DNA of 9,041 nucleotides from Oscillospiraceae bacterium (GTDB lineage: Bacteria > Bacillota > Clostridia > Oscillospirales > Oscillospiraceae), in the NCBI GenBank assembly GCA_031272845.1, contig JAISTA010000197.1, positions 1-9,041 on the forward strand, in the 5' to 3' direction. The first letter of the stretch is position 1. The number at the start of each line of letters is the position of its first letter. The translations under genes and the position numbers were made by a program. Below are positions 1 through 6,080 of the stretch, in pieces. A model generated the notes under the pieces. It searched no databases. It was given only the letters and a program-made list of their open reading frames with translations, and was not told where the DNA came from.

Positions 1-31
1 ATGAAAATGTACGGCTAGTGGGTGAGTTCAT
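1..31 (-). pseudogene. In-frame continuation of the hydrolase gene beyond its amber stop (partial, runs off the window)
   Basis: Read on the minus strand, the frame of the preceding gene stays open past the TAG at 32-34 and gives MNSPTSRTFS up to the window edge. Joined to the upstream FTWTISSGAQRYDVFFDGA, this continues a fibronectin-III-like strand order (a YDVFFDG strand, a short turn, then an S/T-rich strand ending in a hydrophobic position). The simplest reading is a point nonsense mutation (for example CAG to TAG) or an assembly/sequencing error inside a longer multidomain surface protein. Only ten codons are visible, so this is suggestive rather than proven. Confidence 0.4.
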
Positions 32-1330
32 CTATGCGCCGTCAAAGAACACATCATAGCGTTGTGCCCCAGAAGAAATCGTCCAAGTAAATGTTACCGG
101 CTTATCATCCGTTAGTGAAGAGGGGTTACTGACCGAAACCGTAAACGCTCCGGGTGTCGGAGAAGGAACGGAAACTAACTTGAATCTTTGCGCATTGCTG
201 CTGGTATCAGTCACTTGCTGGATATTCGTAAAATCGGAGGTGCCGTCATTTGCCACATCAAGCACTTTGCCCGAGTGTTTTGCCACAAATTTATACCAGC
301 CGTTGCCGCAGTCTACAATATACCAATGCTGAGCCGCATTGTCAGTCCAGTTGGCAACCTGCACGTTCACGCCATCCTCTGTACCTGCTCCGGCAACATC
401 AAGCGCTTGATTTCGGTAGACACTGATGACTTTATATGTATTATCCGATAATCGTGTAAGCTCCCACTGCTTATCAATTACCGGAACCCCGTTTTCTTCA
501 TAATTCACCGGATAAATAAACACATTGTTTCCTGACGCGACGTTATATGTCGGTGTAAGAACCTTGCCGGAGGTTAAGCCGGCGATTGTATACTTGCCGT
601 TTGCGATATTTGCGCTGGTCGTAGGCAGGGTGGGGGTTGTGGTACTGCCGTTAATTGTGTCGTAGTTGTTGGCGTGTATAATAAATCCGCCCTTGAATTC
701 TCTAGACCGGTTATATTTAACTTCGGAAACGGTTGTTACTGCGCCACCATTACAATCAAAAATATTTATATTGTTGCCACTGCCTTTGCTAAGAAATATC
801 CCTTGATGTCCTGATGTTCCGTTGGTGGTAAATACAACCAAATCGCCAGGCACTGCTTGGTTTATGTCTAATAGCTTAGTACATCCGGTTGGCGCACCGC
901 TACTATAGCCGCCGGTTGCGTTGTATGGCAGCCCAAATATGTACCAGAAAGCAAACCGTGCAAACGAAACGCATGTCCAAGCATCAATCATACCGCTCGG
1001 CATTGAATATCCCATATTGTTCATTATATTTGATAACTTACAATTCGAGCAGCTGCTATATGCAATGCCAGCATAATATTTTCCAGCTGAATCAGTCCAT
1101 CCAGCCGAGTGACCGCTAGCCAATGAACAGCTCTGACCTGGTACCGTAAAGTATCCGCCATCAAACGTGTTGCGAAGCTGTTCAATTCGCTGTAGGACGT
1201 TGCCGTTAGCTGCCGGAGGTTTGTTTGCCGCCTCCGCCCTAATCGGCAGCACAGCCGCGAGCCCGGCGAACATAGCGAGCGACAGCACGGTTGCTATTAT
1301 TCTTCCGCCAACTTTTTTAATGCGTCCCAT
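32..1330 (-). CDS. Secreted CHAP/NlpC-P60-like cysteine hydrolase with ricin-B-like lectin domain, ending at an amber codon
   Basis: Probable extracellular cell-wall or glycan-targeting hydrolase of 432 aa. Residues 1-35 form a signal peptide: basic start, hydrophobic run ATVLSLAMFAGLAAVL, then a likely AEA|A cleavage. Residues about 60-220 look like a papain-fold peptidase: a Cys in DAWTCVSFARFAF (C120), a His in SGHQGIFL (H175) and a polar third residue in FDCNG (192-194), with PGDLVVF just before the His as in CHAP/NlpC proteins. Several other Cys may form disulfides. A Thr/Pro-rich linker (229-240) leads to a ricin-B-like beta-trefoil (about 245-388) with repeated QALDVAG / KVLDVAN and QHWYIV / QRFKLV motifs. 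A new beta-sandwich starts at about 395 and is cut after YDVFFDGA. The start is set by AGGAG at 1339-1343, 8 nt upstream of the ATG. The lectin fold is clear; whether the substrate is peptidoglycan is inferred. The gene is AT-richer than its neighbours. Confidence 0.85.
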   Translation of the reverse strand: MGRIKKVGGRIIATVLSLAMFAGLAAVLPIRAEAANKPPAANGNVLQRIEQLRNTFDGGYFTVPGQSCSLASGHSAGWTDSAGKYYAGIAYSSCSNCKLSNIMNNMGYSMPSGMIDAWTCVSFARFAFWYIFGLPYNATGGYSSGAPTGCTKLLDINQAVPGDLVVFTTNGTSGHQGIFLSKGSGNNINIFDCNGGAVTTVSEVKYNRSREFKGGFIIHANNYDTINGSTTTPTLPTTSANIANGKYTIAGLTSGKVLTPTYNVASGNNVFIYPVNYEENGVPVIDKQWELTRLSDNTYKVISVYRNQALDVAGAGTEDGVNVQVANWTDNAAQHWYIVDCGNGWYKFVAKHSGKVLDVANDGTSDFTNIQQVTDTSSNAQRFKLVSVPSPTPGAFTVSVSNPSSLTDDKPVTFTWTISSGAQRYDVFFDGA

Positions 1331-1370
1331 AATTTCATCTCCTATGATTTAGTACTGTTTTTTTACAGTT

Positions 1371-1407
1371 GCCTAATATTATATCATTCAGTCGGTGAGG
1401 TTGTCAT
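1371..1407 (-). promoter_or_regulatory. Sigma-A-type promoter for the secreted hydrolase
   Basis: On the minus strand there is a perfect -10 TATAAT (1378-1383) with an extended TGa just upstream. It is 18 bp from a -35 ATGACA (1402-1407, 5 of 6 matches to TTGACA). Transcription would start near 1371, giving a leader of about 41 nt before the ATG at 1330. A small inverted repeat, ACTGT-N6-ACAGT (1354-1369), lies at the very start of the predicted transcript and could be an operator. The operator role is speculation. Confidence 0.65.
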
Positions 1408-1409
1408 TT

Positions 1410-1458
1410 GGCTGTTTACGCAGTAAACAGCCGTATTCCTTAGGAATACGCGTTTTTT
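1410..1458. repeat. Two abutting perfect hairpins followed by a T-run
   Basis: Hairpin 1 is GGCTGTTTAC-GCA-GTAAACAGCC (1410-1432; 10-bp arms, 3-nt loop). Hairpin 2 begins at the last base of hairpin 1: CGTATTCCT-T-AGGAATACG (1432-1450; 9-bp arms around one base). Then come CG and six T (1453-1458). Read on the plus strand, the second hairpin plus T-run resembles an intrinsic terminator, but no plus-strand gene feeds into it. It sits directly behind the -35 of the minus-strand hydrolase promoter and upstream of the aspartyl-tRNA synthetase promoter. It could be a REP-like dispersed palindromic element, a transcription insulator between divergent genes, or an attenuator if a longer aspS leader exists. 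A weaker GTGGG-N7-CCCAC pair lies at 1509-1525. Confidence 0.6.
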
Positions 1459-1559
1459 CGCCCATTTGCTCCGAAATGCTCCATCGCCGGGTCAGAATTT
1501 GCGTTTCGGTGGGTTTCACGCCCACGCACCTCCACACACACAAAACCCGCTCCGCGCAC

Positions 1560-1595
1560 TTGACTTCCCCCAAAAAATCTGATAAACTCAAGCCT
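1560..1595 (+). promoter_or_regulatory. Sigma-A-type promoter for aspS
   Basis: A -35 TTGACT (1560-1565) is separated by 17 bp from a -10 TAAACT (1583-1588), which is preceded by an extended-10 TGa (1580-1582). The start would fall near 1595, leaving a leader of under 30 nt with the Shine-Dalgarno AAGGA at 1610-1614, 8 nt before the ATG at 1623. No T-box features (specifier stem, TGGNACCGCG-type antiterminator) are visible between 1331 and 1622, so tRNA-responsive control is not supported. Confidence 0.5.
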
Positions 1596-1622
1596 GCAAT
1601 AAAATCAAAAAGGAATCACTTA

Positions 1623-2990
1623 ATGAACCGAGTTTTTGCCAAGGACGCTAAAGCGCACGACGGCCTGGAGGTCACGCTTGCGGGCTTTGTGCTGGAGATA
1701 CGCAACCTCAAGAAAATGCAGTTTCTTGTTATCCGGGACATAACGGGAGACATTCAGGTCACCGTTTTCAAGTCCGACGAAACGCGCGCGCTCAATGAGC
1801 TTGTCGAGAGCCTCACGCCGCAATCCTCCGTCACTGTGCGCGGGACTGTGCACGCGGACGACTTTGTAAAGCTCGGCGGCGTTGAGATACTTGCCGCTGA
1901 AATCACGGTCGAAAACCCCGCCGCTTCTCCCCTGCCGATCGATATGACCGGAATCACGGAGAGCGGGCGCGACCTGCGGCTGGACTGGCGTTTTTTAGAC
2001 CTGCGGGACCGCAAGCGGCAGCTTATATTTAAGGTGCAGACAACCGCGGAGCTTGCTATGCGCGAGTTTTGGGCCGCGCGCGGGTTTACCGAGATACATT
2101 CGCCGAAGCTTGTGCCGAACCCGTCCGAGTCCGGAGCGGAGCTGTTTGAGCTGGACTATTTCGGCGGCAAGGCGTACCTCGCGCAGTCTCCGCAGACCTA
2201 CAAGCAGATGGCGATTGCCGCCGGATTTGAGCGGGTGTTCGAAATCGGGCCTGTTTTCCGCGCGAACAAGTCCTCGACAAACCGGCACGACACGGAGTTT
2301 ACCAGCGTGGACTGCGAGTTTGCGTGGATAGACTCGGTTGAGGACGTTATGGCGCTTGAGGAGGAGTGGATTGCGCACTTTATCGGCAGAATCCGCGAAA
2401 AGCACGGCGACGAAATACAGGAGCTTTACGGCCGTGAGGTCGTAGTGCCCTCCCTGCCCTTTCCGCGCATAAATATGACGCAGGCAAAGGAAATTATCAA
2501 GTCGCTCGACTACGAGGTTCCGCCGGAGACAAAGGGCGACCTTGACCCGACGGCGGAGCGCCTGCTAGGCAAGTATTTTGCCGAAAAACACGGGCACCAG
2601 TTCGTATTCGTCACGGAATTCCCGACGTCGATACGCCCGTTTTACCATATGTACGCCCCCGGCGGGCAGTCCACCCTGAGCTATGACCTGCTTTGGAACG
2701 GCCTGGAGGTGACGACCGGGGCGCAGCGCGAGCACCGCTTCCCCGTCGTGGTGCGTCAGGCGATAGAAAAAGGGCTTATCCCGGAGGACGCAATCCGTGA
2801 GGACGGCAGCGTGGACGAGGAGAAAATCCCCGCCGGACTTGCGAGCTACCTCGCGTGCTTTAACTACGGCTGCCCGCCTCACGGCGGCTTCGGCTTCGGC
2901 CTGTCGCGTATGCTGATGAACATACTCGGCTACGAAAATGTCCGCGAGGTGACGTACATTTACAGGGGCGTAGACAGGCTCGCGCCGTAA
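1623..2990 (+). CDS. aspS: Aspartate--tRNA(Asp/Asn) ligase, archaeal/eukaryotic-type class IIb
   Basis: Charges tRNA with aspartate in the cytoplasm: ATP-dependent adenylation, then transfer. 455 aa from the ATG at 1623, chosen because AAGGA lies 8 nt upstream and the domain begins at once; the frame is open back to 1395 but that stretch is promoter and hairpin DNA. Residues about 13-100 are the OB-fold anticodon-binding domain. The class II core follows: motif 1 near 150-166 ending in a conserved Pro, aspartate-site QSPQTYKQ (188-195), motif 2 FRANKSSTNRHDTEF (212-226), LEVTTGAQREHR (361-372) and motif 3 GFGFGLSRM with R429. The QSPQ, GAQR and C-terminal DRLAP signatures mark aspartyl rather than asparaginyl synthetase. 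Length and lack of a GAD insertion place it with archaeal-type enzymes, often non-discriminating in bacteria that make Asn-tRNA(Asn) with GatCAB. The residue that seems to match the W/H discriminator in archaeal enzymes is Leu here (AGFVLEIRN), so specificity is undecided. Confidence 0.92.
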   Translation: MNRVFAKDAKAHDGLEVTLAGFVLEIRNLKKMQFLVIRDITGDIQVTVFKSDETRALNELVESLTPQSSVTVRGTVHADDFVKLGGVEILAAEITVENPAASPLPIDMTGITESGRDLRLDWRFLDLRDRKRQLIFKVQTTAELAMREFWAARGFTEIHSPKLVPNPSESGAELFELDYFGGKAYLAQSPQTYKQMAIAAGFERVFEIGPVFRANKSSTNRHDTEFTSVDCEFAWIDSVEDVMALEEEWIAHFIGRIREKHGDEIQELYGREVVVPSLPFPRINMTQAKEIIKSLDYEVPPETKGDLDPTAERLLGKYFAEKHGHQFVFVTEFPTSIRPFYHMYAPGGQSTLSYDLLWNGLEVTTGAQREHRFPVVVRQAIEKGLIPEDAIREDGSVDEEKIPAGLASYLACFNYGCPPHGGFGFGLSRMLMNILGYENVREVTYIYRGVDRLAP

Positions 2991-3032
2991 CCCACTGTGC
3001 GTATGTGTTATGAATTTACTCCGGGGCGCACA

Positions 3033-3077
3033 ATGAAAATATCGCTGGGCACAACAAATCCGGCAAAGCTCGTATGA
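3033..3077 (+). pseudogene. 14-codon stub resembling the N-terminus of a DUF84/YjjX-type inosine/xanthosine triphosphatase
   Basis: The short frame reads MKISLGTTNPAKLV and then meets TGA. The pattern MKI-x-x-G-T/S-TNPAK is the hallmark opening of YjjX/DUF84 house-cleaning NTPases, where TNPAK forms part of the nucleotide-binding loop. None of the three plus frames in the following 130 bases continues the family convincingly, and no Shine-Dalgarno precedes the ATG. If real, it is the eroded start of a lost gene between aspS and sseB. A chance match over about ten residues cannot be excluded. The rest of 2991-3210 shows no gene, terminator or clear promoter. Confidence 0.25.
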
Positions 3078-3210
3078 AAGCCGCTCACAAGCAGCAGCGG
3101 AGCGGTGGACGGACTGTGACGCTTGGATTGCGTCCCGGTGCGGCTGACGCGGCGAAATATGCGTCCGGCACGGTTGCGCAGCTCGAAAATATATGCAAAG
3201 GAGAGTTACA

Positions 3211-3996
3211 ATGGATGTGAATACCCCGGTCACAAATCCGAGCTTAGTATGTGCCCTTGAGGCAATTCAAAAGGAATTAACACCCGATACAAACCGCACT
3301 TTTTTAACAGAGCTGAAAAAAGCGCGCTTCTTATCTCCCGTTCATATTGACCCAAAGCCGCCCGCCGCCGGTGCGGACGGAGGTGCTGTTCTGCCGGCCG
3401 ATACTACAATATCATTTGAAGCCTGCACATATGAAAACGGAGATGTGTATATGCCTGTATACACCGACTGGGGCGCGTTAAAGCTGTGGCGCGATATTCC
3501 CGGCGAGCAAACGCTTATCACTTCGTATGATGATATAAGCCGTATGGTTTTGACAAGCAAAAATCCAAACTCAAAGGGTTTTATCATTAATCCGTATAGT
3601 CATAGGGTGCCCGTCAGCAAAAGCACCATTGAGCAAATCAGCGGCGCGGCGCATGTAGAATGGACTGCGGAGAAAGATACGCAGGTTCTTATCGGCGCAC
3701 CGGCAAACGACCCGATTGCGATGAAAACCGCGATTGCAAATTATCTGAAGGGTCAAAAAAATGTAAACAGCGCGTATTTGGCGCTGATGGAAAACAGCGG
3801 CGAATTCAGTTTCATAATTGCGGTTGACTTTGCCGGAAACCGTCAGGCAACCTTCAATGGTATTGCGGCTGTTGCCATACCTCACCTGCGAGAGGGCGAG
3901 CTTATTGACATAACTCCGGCGGACACTCCGCTTGGAAAGGATGTAATAGGCACTGTGCGTCCGTTTTACAAAAGAAAAGCATTCGGGCTGTTTTAG
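3211..3996 (+). CDS. SseB-family protein
   Basis: A 261-aa soluble protein with both SseB domains in order. An SseB N-terminal domain spans about residues 10-138, with core strands MPVYTDWGALKLW (81-93) and GFIINPYSHRVPVSK (123-137). An SseB C-terminal domain spans about 155-256, with SAYLALMENSGEFSFIIAVDF (187-207) and a late TVRPFYKRK. E. coli SseB is named for enhanced serine sensitivity; the biochemical role is not established, and in Firmicutes the family appears as a stand-alone protein or near secretion clusters. The start is the ATG at 3211, because AAGGAGAG (3198-3205) sits just upstream. The earlier in-frame ATG at 3193 would put the Shine-Dalgarno inside the gene. No obvious promoter lies in the 220 bp before it. 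The gene is AT-richer than aspS and the ABC-F gene on either side, which may mean a different history. There is no signal peptide or membrane segment. Confidence 0.85.
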   Translation: MDVNTPVTNPSLVCALEAIQKELTPDTNRTFLTELKKARFLSPVHIDPKPPAAGADGGAVLPADTTISFEACTYENGDVYMPVYTDWGALKLWRDIPGEQTLITSYDDISRMVLTSKNPNSKGFIINPYSHRVPVSKSTIEQISGAAHVEWTAEKDTQVLIGAPANDPIAMKTAIANYLKGQKNVNSAYLALMENSGEFSFIIAVDFAGNRQATFNGIAAVAIPHLREGELIDITPADTPLGKDVIGTVRPFYKRKAFGLF

Positions 3997-4016
3997 GGCA
4001 TCCGCCTGTTCACCCT

Positions 4017-4045
4017 CCCCCGCAGCTCCGTTTGCGGGGGTTTTT
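4017..4045 (+). terminator. Intrinsic terminator after sseB
   Basis: A perfect 8-bp GC-rich stem CCCCCGCA (4017-4024) / TGCGGGGG (4033-4040) closes an 8-nt loop and is followed at once by TTTTT (4041-4045). It starts 20 bp after the sseB stop codon and separates that gene from the ABC-F unit. Confidence 0.92.
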
Positions 4046-4098
4046 CTCACACTACGGTGCACCGCCTCAGCAGACAAGACTCTCCTCTGCTATCTGCC

Positions 4099-4134
4099 TT
4101 GCTTTTTTCCCGCAATTTATGTATAATAGTCTCA
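4099..4134 (+). promoter_or_regulatory. Sigma-A-type promoter for the ABC-F / ROK unit
   Basis: A perfect -10 TATAAT (4122-4127) lies 17 bp downstream of a weak -35 TTGCTT (4099-4104). The predicted start is near 4134, giving a leader of about 43 nt with Shine-Dalgarno AAAGGA at 4164-4169, 7 nt before the ATG at 4177. The leader is too short for the peptide-plus-attenuator arrangements that control antibiotic-resistance ABC-F genes. Confidence 0.6.
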
Positions 4135-4176
4135 TAGCGCGCCGCGCACCCAACACCACACGCAAAGGACAGCAAA

Positions 4177-6051
4177 ATGTCAGTCATTTCGGTACAAAAC
4201 GCCGTAAAAGCCTTTGAATCGGACAAAAATATACTCGACGGGGCGTATCTCGACGTTGCGGCCGGCCGCCGAATCGGGCTTGTCGGCAAAAACGGAGCCG
4301 GAAAGACGACGCTTTTCCGCGCAATTTGCGGCGAAATCGCGCTTGACGAGGGCACCGTCGCGATCGCCGCAGGAGCAAAGCTCGGTCTTGTCACGCAGCT
4401 GCCGAAATACCCGGCGGGCTGGCTTTGCGAGGATGTTTTGATTGACGCGCAGAGGCCTGTGCTGGATCTAAGGGACGAAATGGAGGCCTTGGAGCGCCGC
4501 CTCGCCTCCGGCTCAGACGACGCACTGCTGAAAAAATACGACGCGCTGTCCGCCGAATTTTCCCGTCTCGGCGGGTACACGCTCGAAACGGAGCGCAACC
4601 GCGTTGCGAACGGGCTTGACATTTCCGCAAAAATGCGGTCGTCCGAGTATTCCACGCTCTCCGGCGGCGAGCAGACGCGCGTTAACCTCGCGCGGCTCCT
4701 GCTCGGTCAGGCGGACGTTTTACTTCTCGACGAGCCGACGAACCATCTCGACGCAAAGGCCGCTCTCTGGCTTGAGGAATACCTGAAAAGATTCAAGGGA
4801 ACAGTCGTTGTAATCTCGCACGACAGGTATTTTCTCGATAGCGTGGCGACTGATATTGTCGAGCTTGAAAACGGCAAAACCGTCTCCTACGGCGGCAATT
4901 ACTCCTTTTTCACGCGCGAAAAGCGCCGCCGTGAGGAGGAGCAGCAGCGCCGGTTTGAGCGCGAACAAGCGGAAATTTCGCGTCTGCAGGCGACGGCGGA
5001 CAGGATGAAGCAGTACGGCACGGAGCACGCCGTGCGCAAAAGCAAAATAATCGAGTCGCGTATAGCGAGGATCGCAACGGCAGAAGAGGTTCGGCATGAC
5101 GCGTCTATGCGAACGGCCTTTCGTGAGCGCGATTTCAAGGGCGACGAGGTGTTTTCCGTAAAGGACTGCACAAAGTCCTTTGACGGCAAGCCGCTGTTTA
5201 TGGACGTTGAGCTGACCGTGCGCGGAGGCGAGCGAATCGCGCTGCTGGGCGACAACGGCACCGGGAAGACGACGTTTCTGCGCTGCCTGCTCGGCGAGGA
5301 AAAGCCGGATGGCGGCAGGATAAAGCTCGGCCCCTCCGTAAAAGCCGCGTATCTGCCGCAAAAGGTCACCTTCCCGAACGACCGCGAAACGGTGCTGGAT
5401 ACAGTTATCGCCGAAACAAGGTGCACACCTCAGTCTGCCAGAAACCGCCTGGGCTCGTTTCTTTTTTCCGGGGAGGACGTGTTCAAGCAGGTGCGCACGC
5501 TGTCCGGCGGCGAAAAATCGCGTCTGCGGCTCTGCATATTAATGAACGCGGACATAAACCTGCTGATACTCGACGAGCCGACAAACCATCTCGACCTGCC
5601 GAGCCGCGAATGGATAGAGGGCGCGGTGGAGGGCTTTGAGGGCACGCTGCTTTTCGTATCGCACGACAGGTATTTTATAAATAAGTTCGCAACGCGCATT
5701 TGGCACCTTGAAAACGCGCGGATCACAGACTATCTGTTCGGGTACGAAAAATACCTCGCGGCAAGAACGGCCTTGCAGGCGTCGCCGAAAAAGGACATAC
5801 GGGAGCCGAGGGCGGAAAAAAAGCCCGAAAAGCCAAAGGGACTGTCTCCGCTGAAGGCGCAGTCGCGCATTGAAAAGCTGGAGCGCGAAATTGCGGCTGT
5901 CGAGGAGCAAATCGCGGACGCGCGGCAGCTTATGTCGGAGGCCGCGTCGGACTATGCCAAGCTTTTGGAGCTCGAAAAAACAATCGCGGAGCTGCAGGCG
6001 CTTGCGGACGAAAAGTACGGCCAAATAGAGGAGCTTGAGGACTTTATTTAG
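4177..6051 (+). CDS. ABC-F family ribosome-associated ATPase (YdiF/Uup-like)
   Basis: A 624-aa cytoplasmic tandem ABC ATPase with no transmembrane segments. Family members bind the ribosomal E site and rescue or tune stalled ribosomes. Domain 1 (about 3-240): Walker A GKNGAGKTT (37-45), signature LSGGE (161-165), Walker B VLLLDEPTNHLD (181-192, catalytic E186) and H-switch SHDRYF (H215); residues 85-150 form a helical arm insertion. Charged linker 243-325, rich in Arg/Glu, is the P-site tRNA interaction motif. Domain 2 (about 325-525): GDNGTGKTT (358-366), LSGGE (442-446), LLILDEPTNHLD (462-473, E467) and H496. A Lys/Pro-rich tether (537-560) leads to a C-terminal coiled coil (about 562-624), as in Uup and YdiF. 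All catalytic residues are intact. It follows its own promoter and precedes the ROK gene by 29 bp, so the two are probably co-transcribed. An antibiotic-resistance role is possible, but the coiled-coil tail and housekeeping context favour a general translation factor. Confidence 0.93.
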   Translation: MSVISVQNAVKAFESDKNILDGAYLDVAAGRRIGLVGKNGAGKTTLFRAICGEIALDEGTVAIAAGAKLGLVTQLPKYPAGWLCEDVLIDAQRPVLDLRDEMEALERRLASGSDDALLKKYDALSAEFSRLGGYTLETERNRVANGLDISAKMRSSEYSTLSGGEQTRVNLARLLLGQADVLLLDEPTNHLDAKAALWLEEYLKRFKGTVVVISHDRYFLDSVATDIVELENGKTVSYGGNYSFFTREKRRREEEQQRRFEREQAEISRLQATADRMKQYGTEHAVRKSKIIESRIARIATAEEVRHDASMRTAFRERDFKGDEVFSVKDCTKSFDGKPLFMDVELTVRGGERIALLGDNGTGKTTFLRCLLGEEKPDGGRIKLGPSVKAAYLPQKVTFPNDRETVLDTVIAETRCTPQSARNRLGSFLFSGEDVFKQVRTLSGGEKSRLRLCILMNADINLLILDEPTNHLDLPSREWIEGAVEGFEGTLLFVSHDRYFINKFATRIWHLENARITDYLFGYEKYLAARTALQASPKKDIREPRAEKKPEKPKGLSPLKAQSRIEKLEREIAAVEEQIADARQLMSEAASDYAKLLELEKTIAELQALADEKYGQIEELEDFI

Positions 6052-6080
6052 GCCAATCAGCGGATACGCATACAAAGCAC

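Noticed and set aside
32..34. TAG recoding (glutamine or pyrrolysine) as explanation for the hydrolase stop
   Set aside because: Four other intact genes in the window end naturally in TAG, so a genome-wide reassignment would lengthen all of them.
1395..1622. N-terminal extension of aspS in the same frame (76 extra codons)
   Set aside because: It runs through two perfect hairpins and the TTGACT/TAAACT promoter, while a good Shine-Dalgarno sits before the ATG at 1623 where the OB-fold domain begins.
1331..1622. T-box riboswitch upstream of the tRNA synthetase
   Set aside because: No TGGNACCGCG-like antiterminator sequence or specifier stem is visible, and the likely aspS promoter leaves a leader of under 30 nt.
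3193..3210. Earlier ATG for the SseB-family gene at 3193
   Set aside because: The six extra codons contain the Shine-Dalgarno of the ATG at 3211 and add nothing conserved.
2565..3233. Minus-strand open frame of 222 codons opposite the end of aspS
   Set aside because: It is antisense to the conserved catalytic core of aspS, including motif 3, and shows no family features.
4046..4176. Attenuator or leader peptide upstream of the ABC-F gene, as in antibiotic-resistance ABC-F loci
   Set aside because: The predicted transcript leader is only about 43 nt and shows no hairpin plus T-run or short leader frame.
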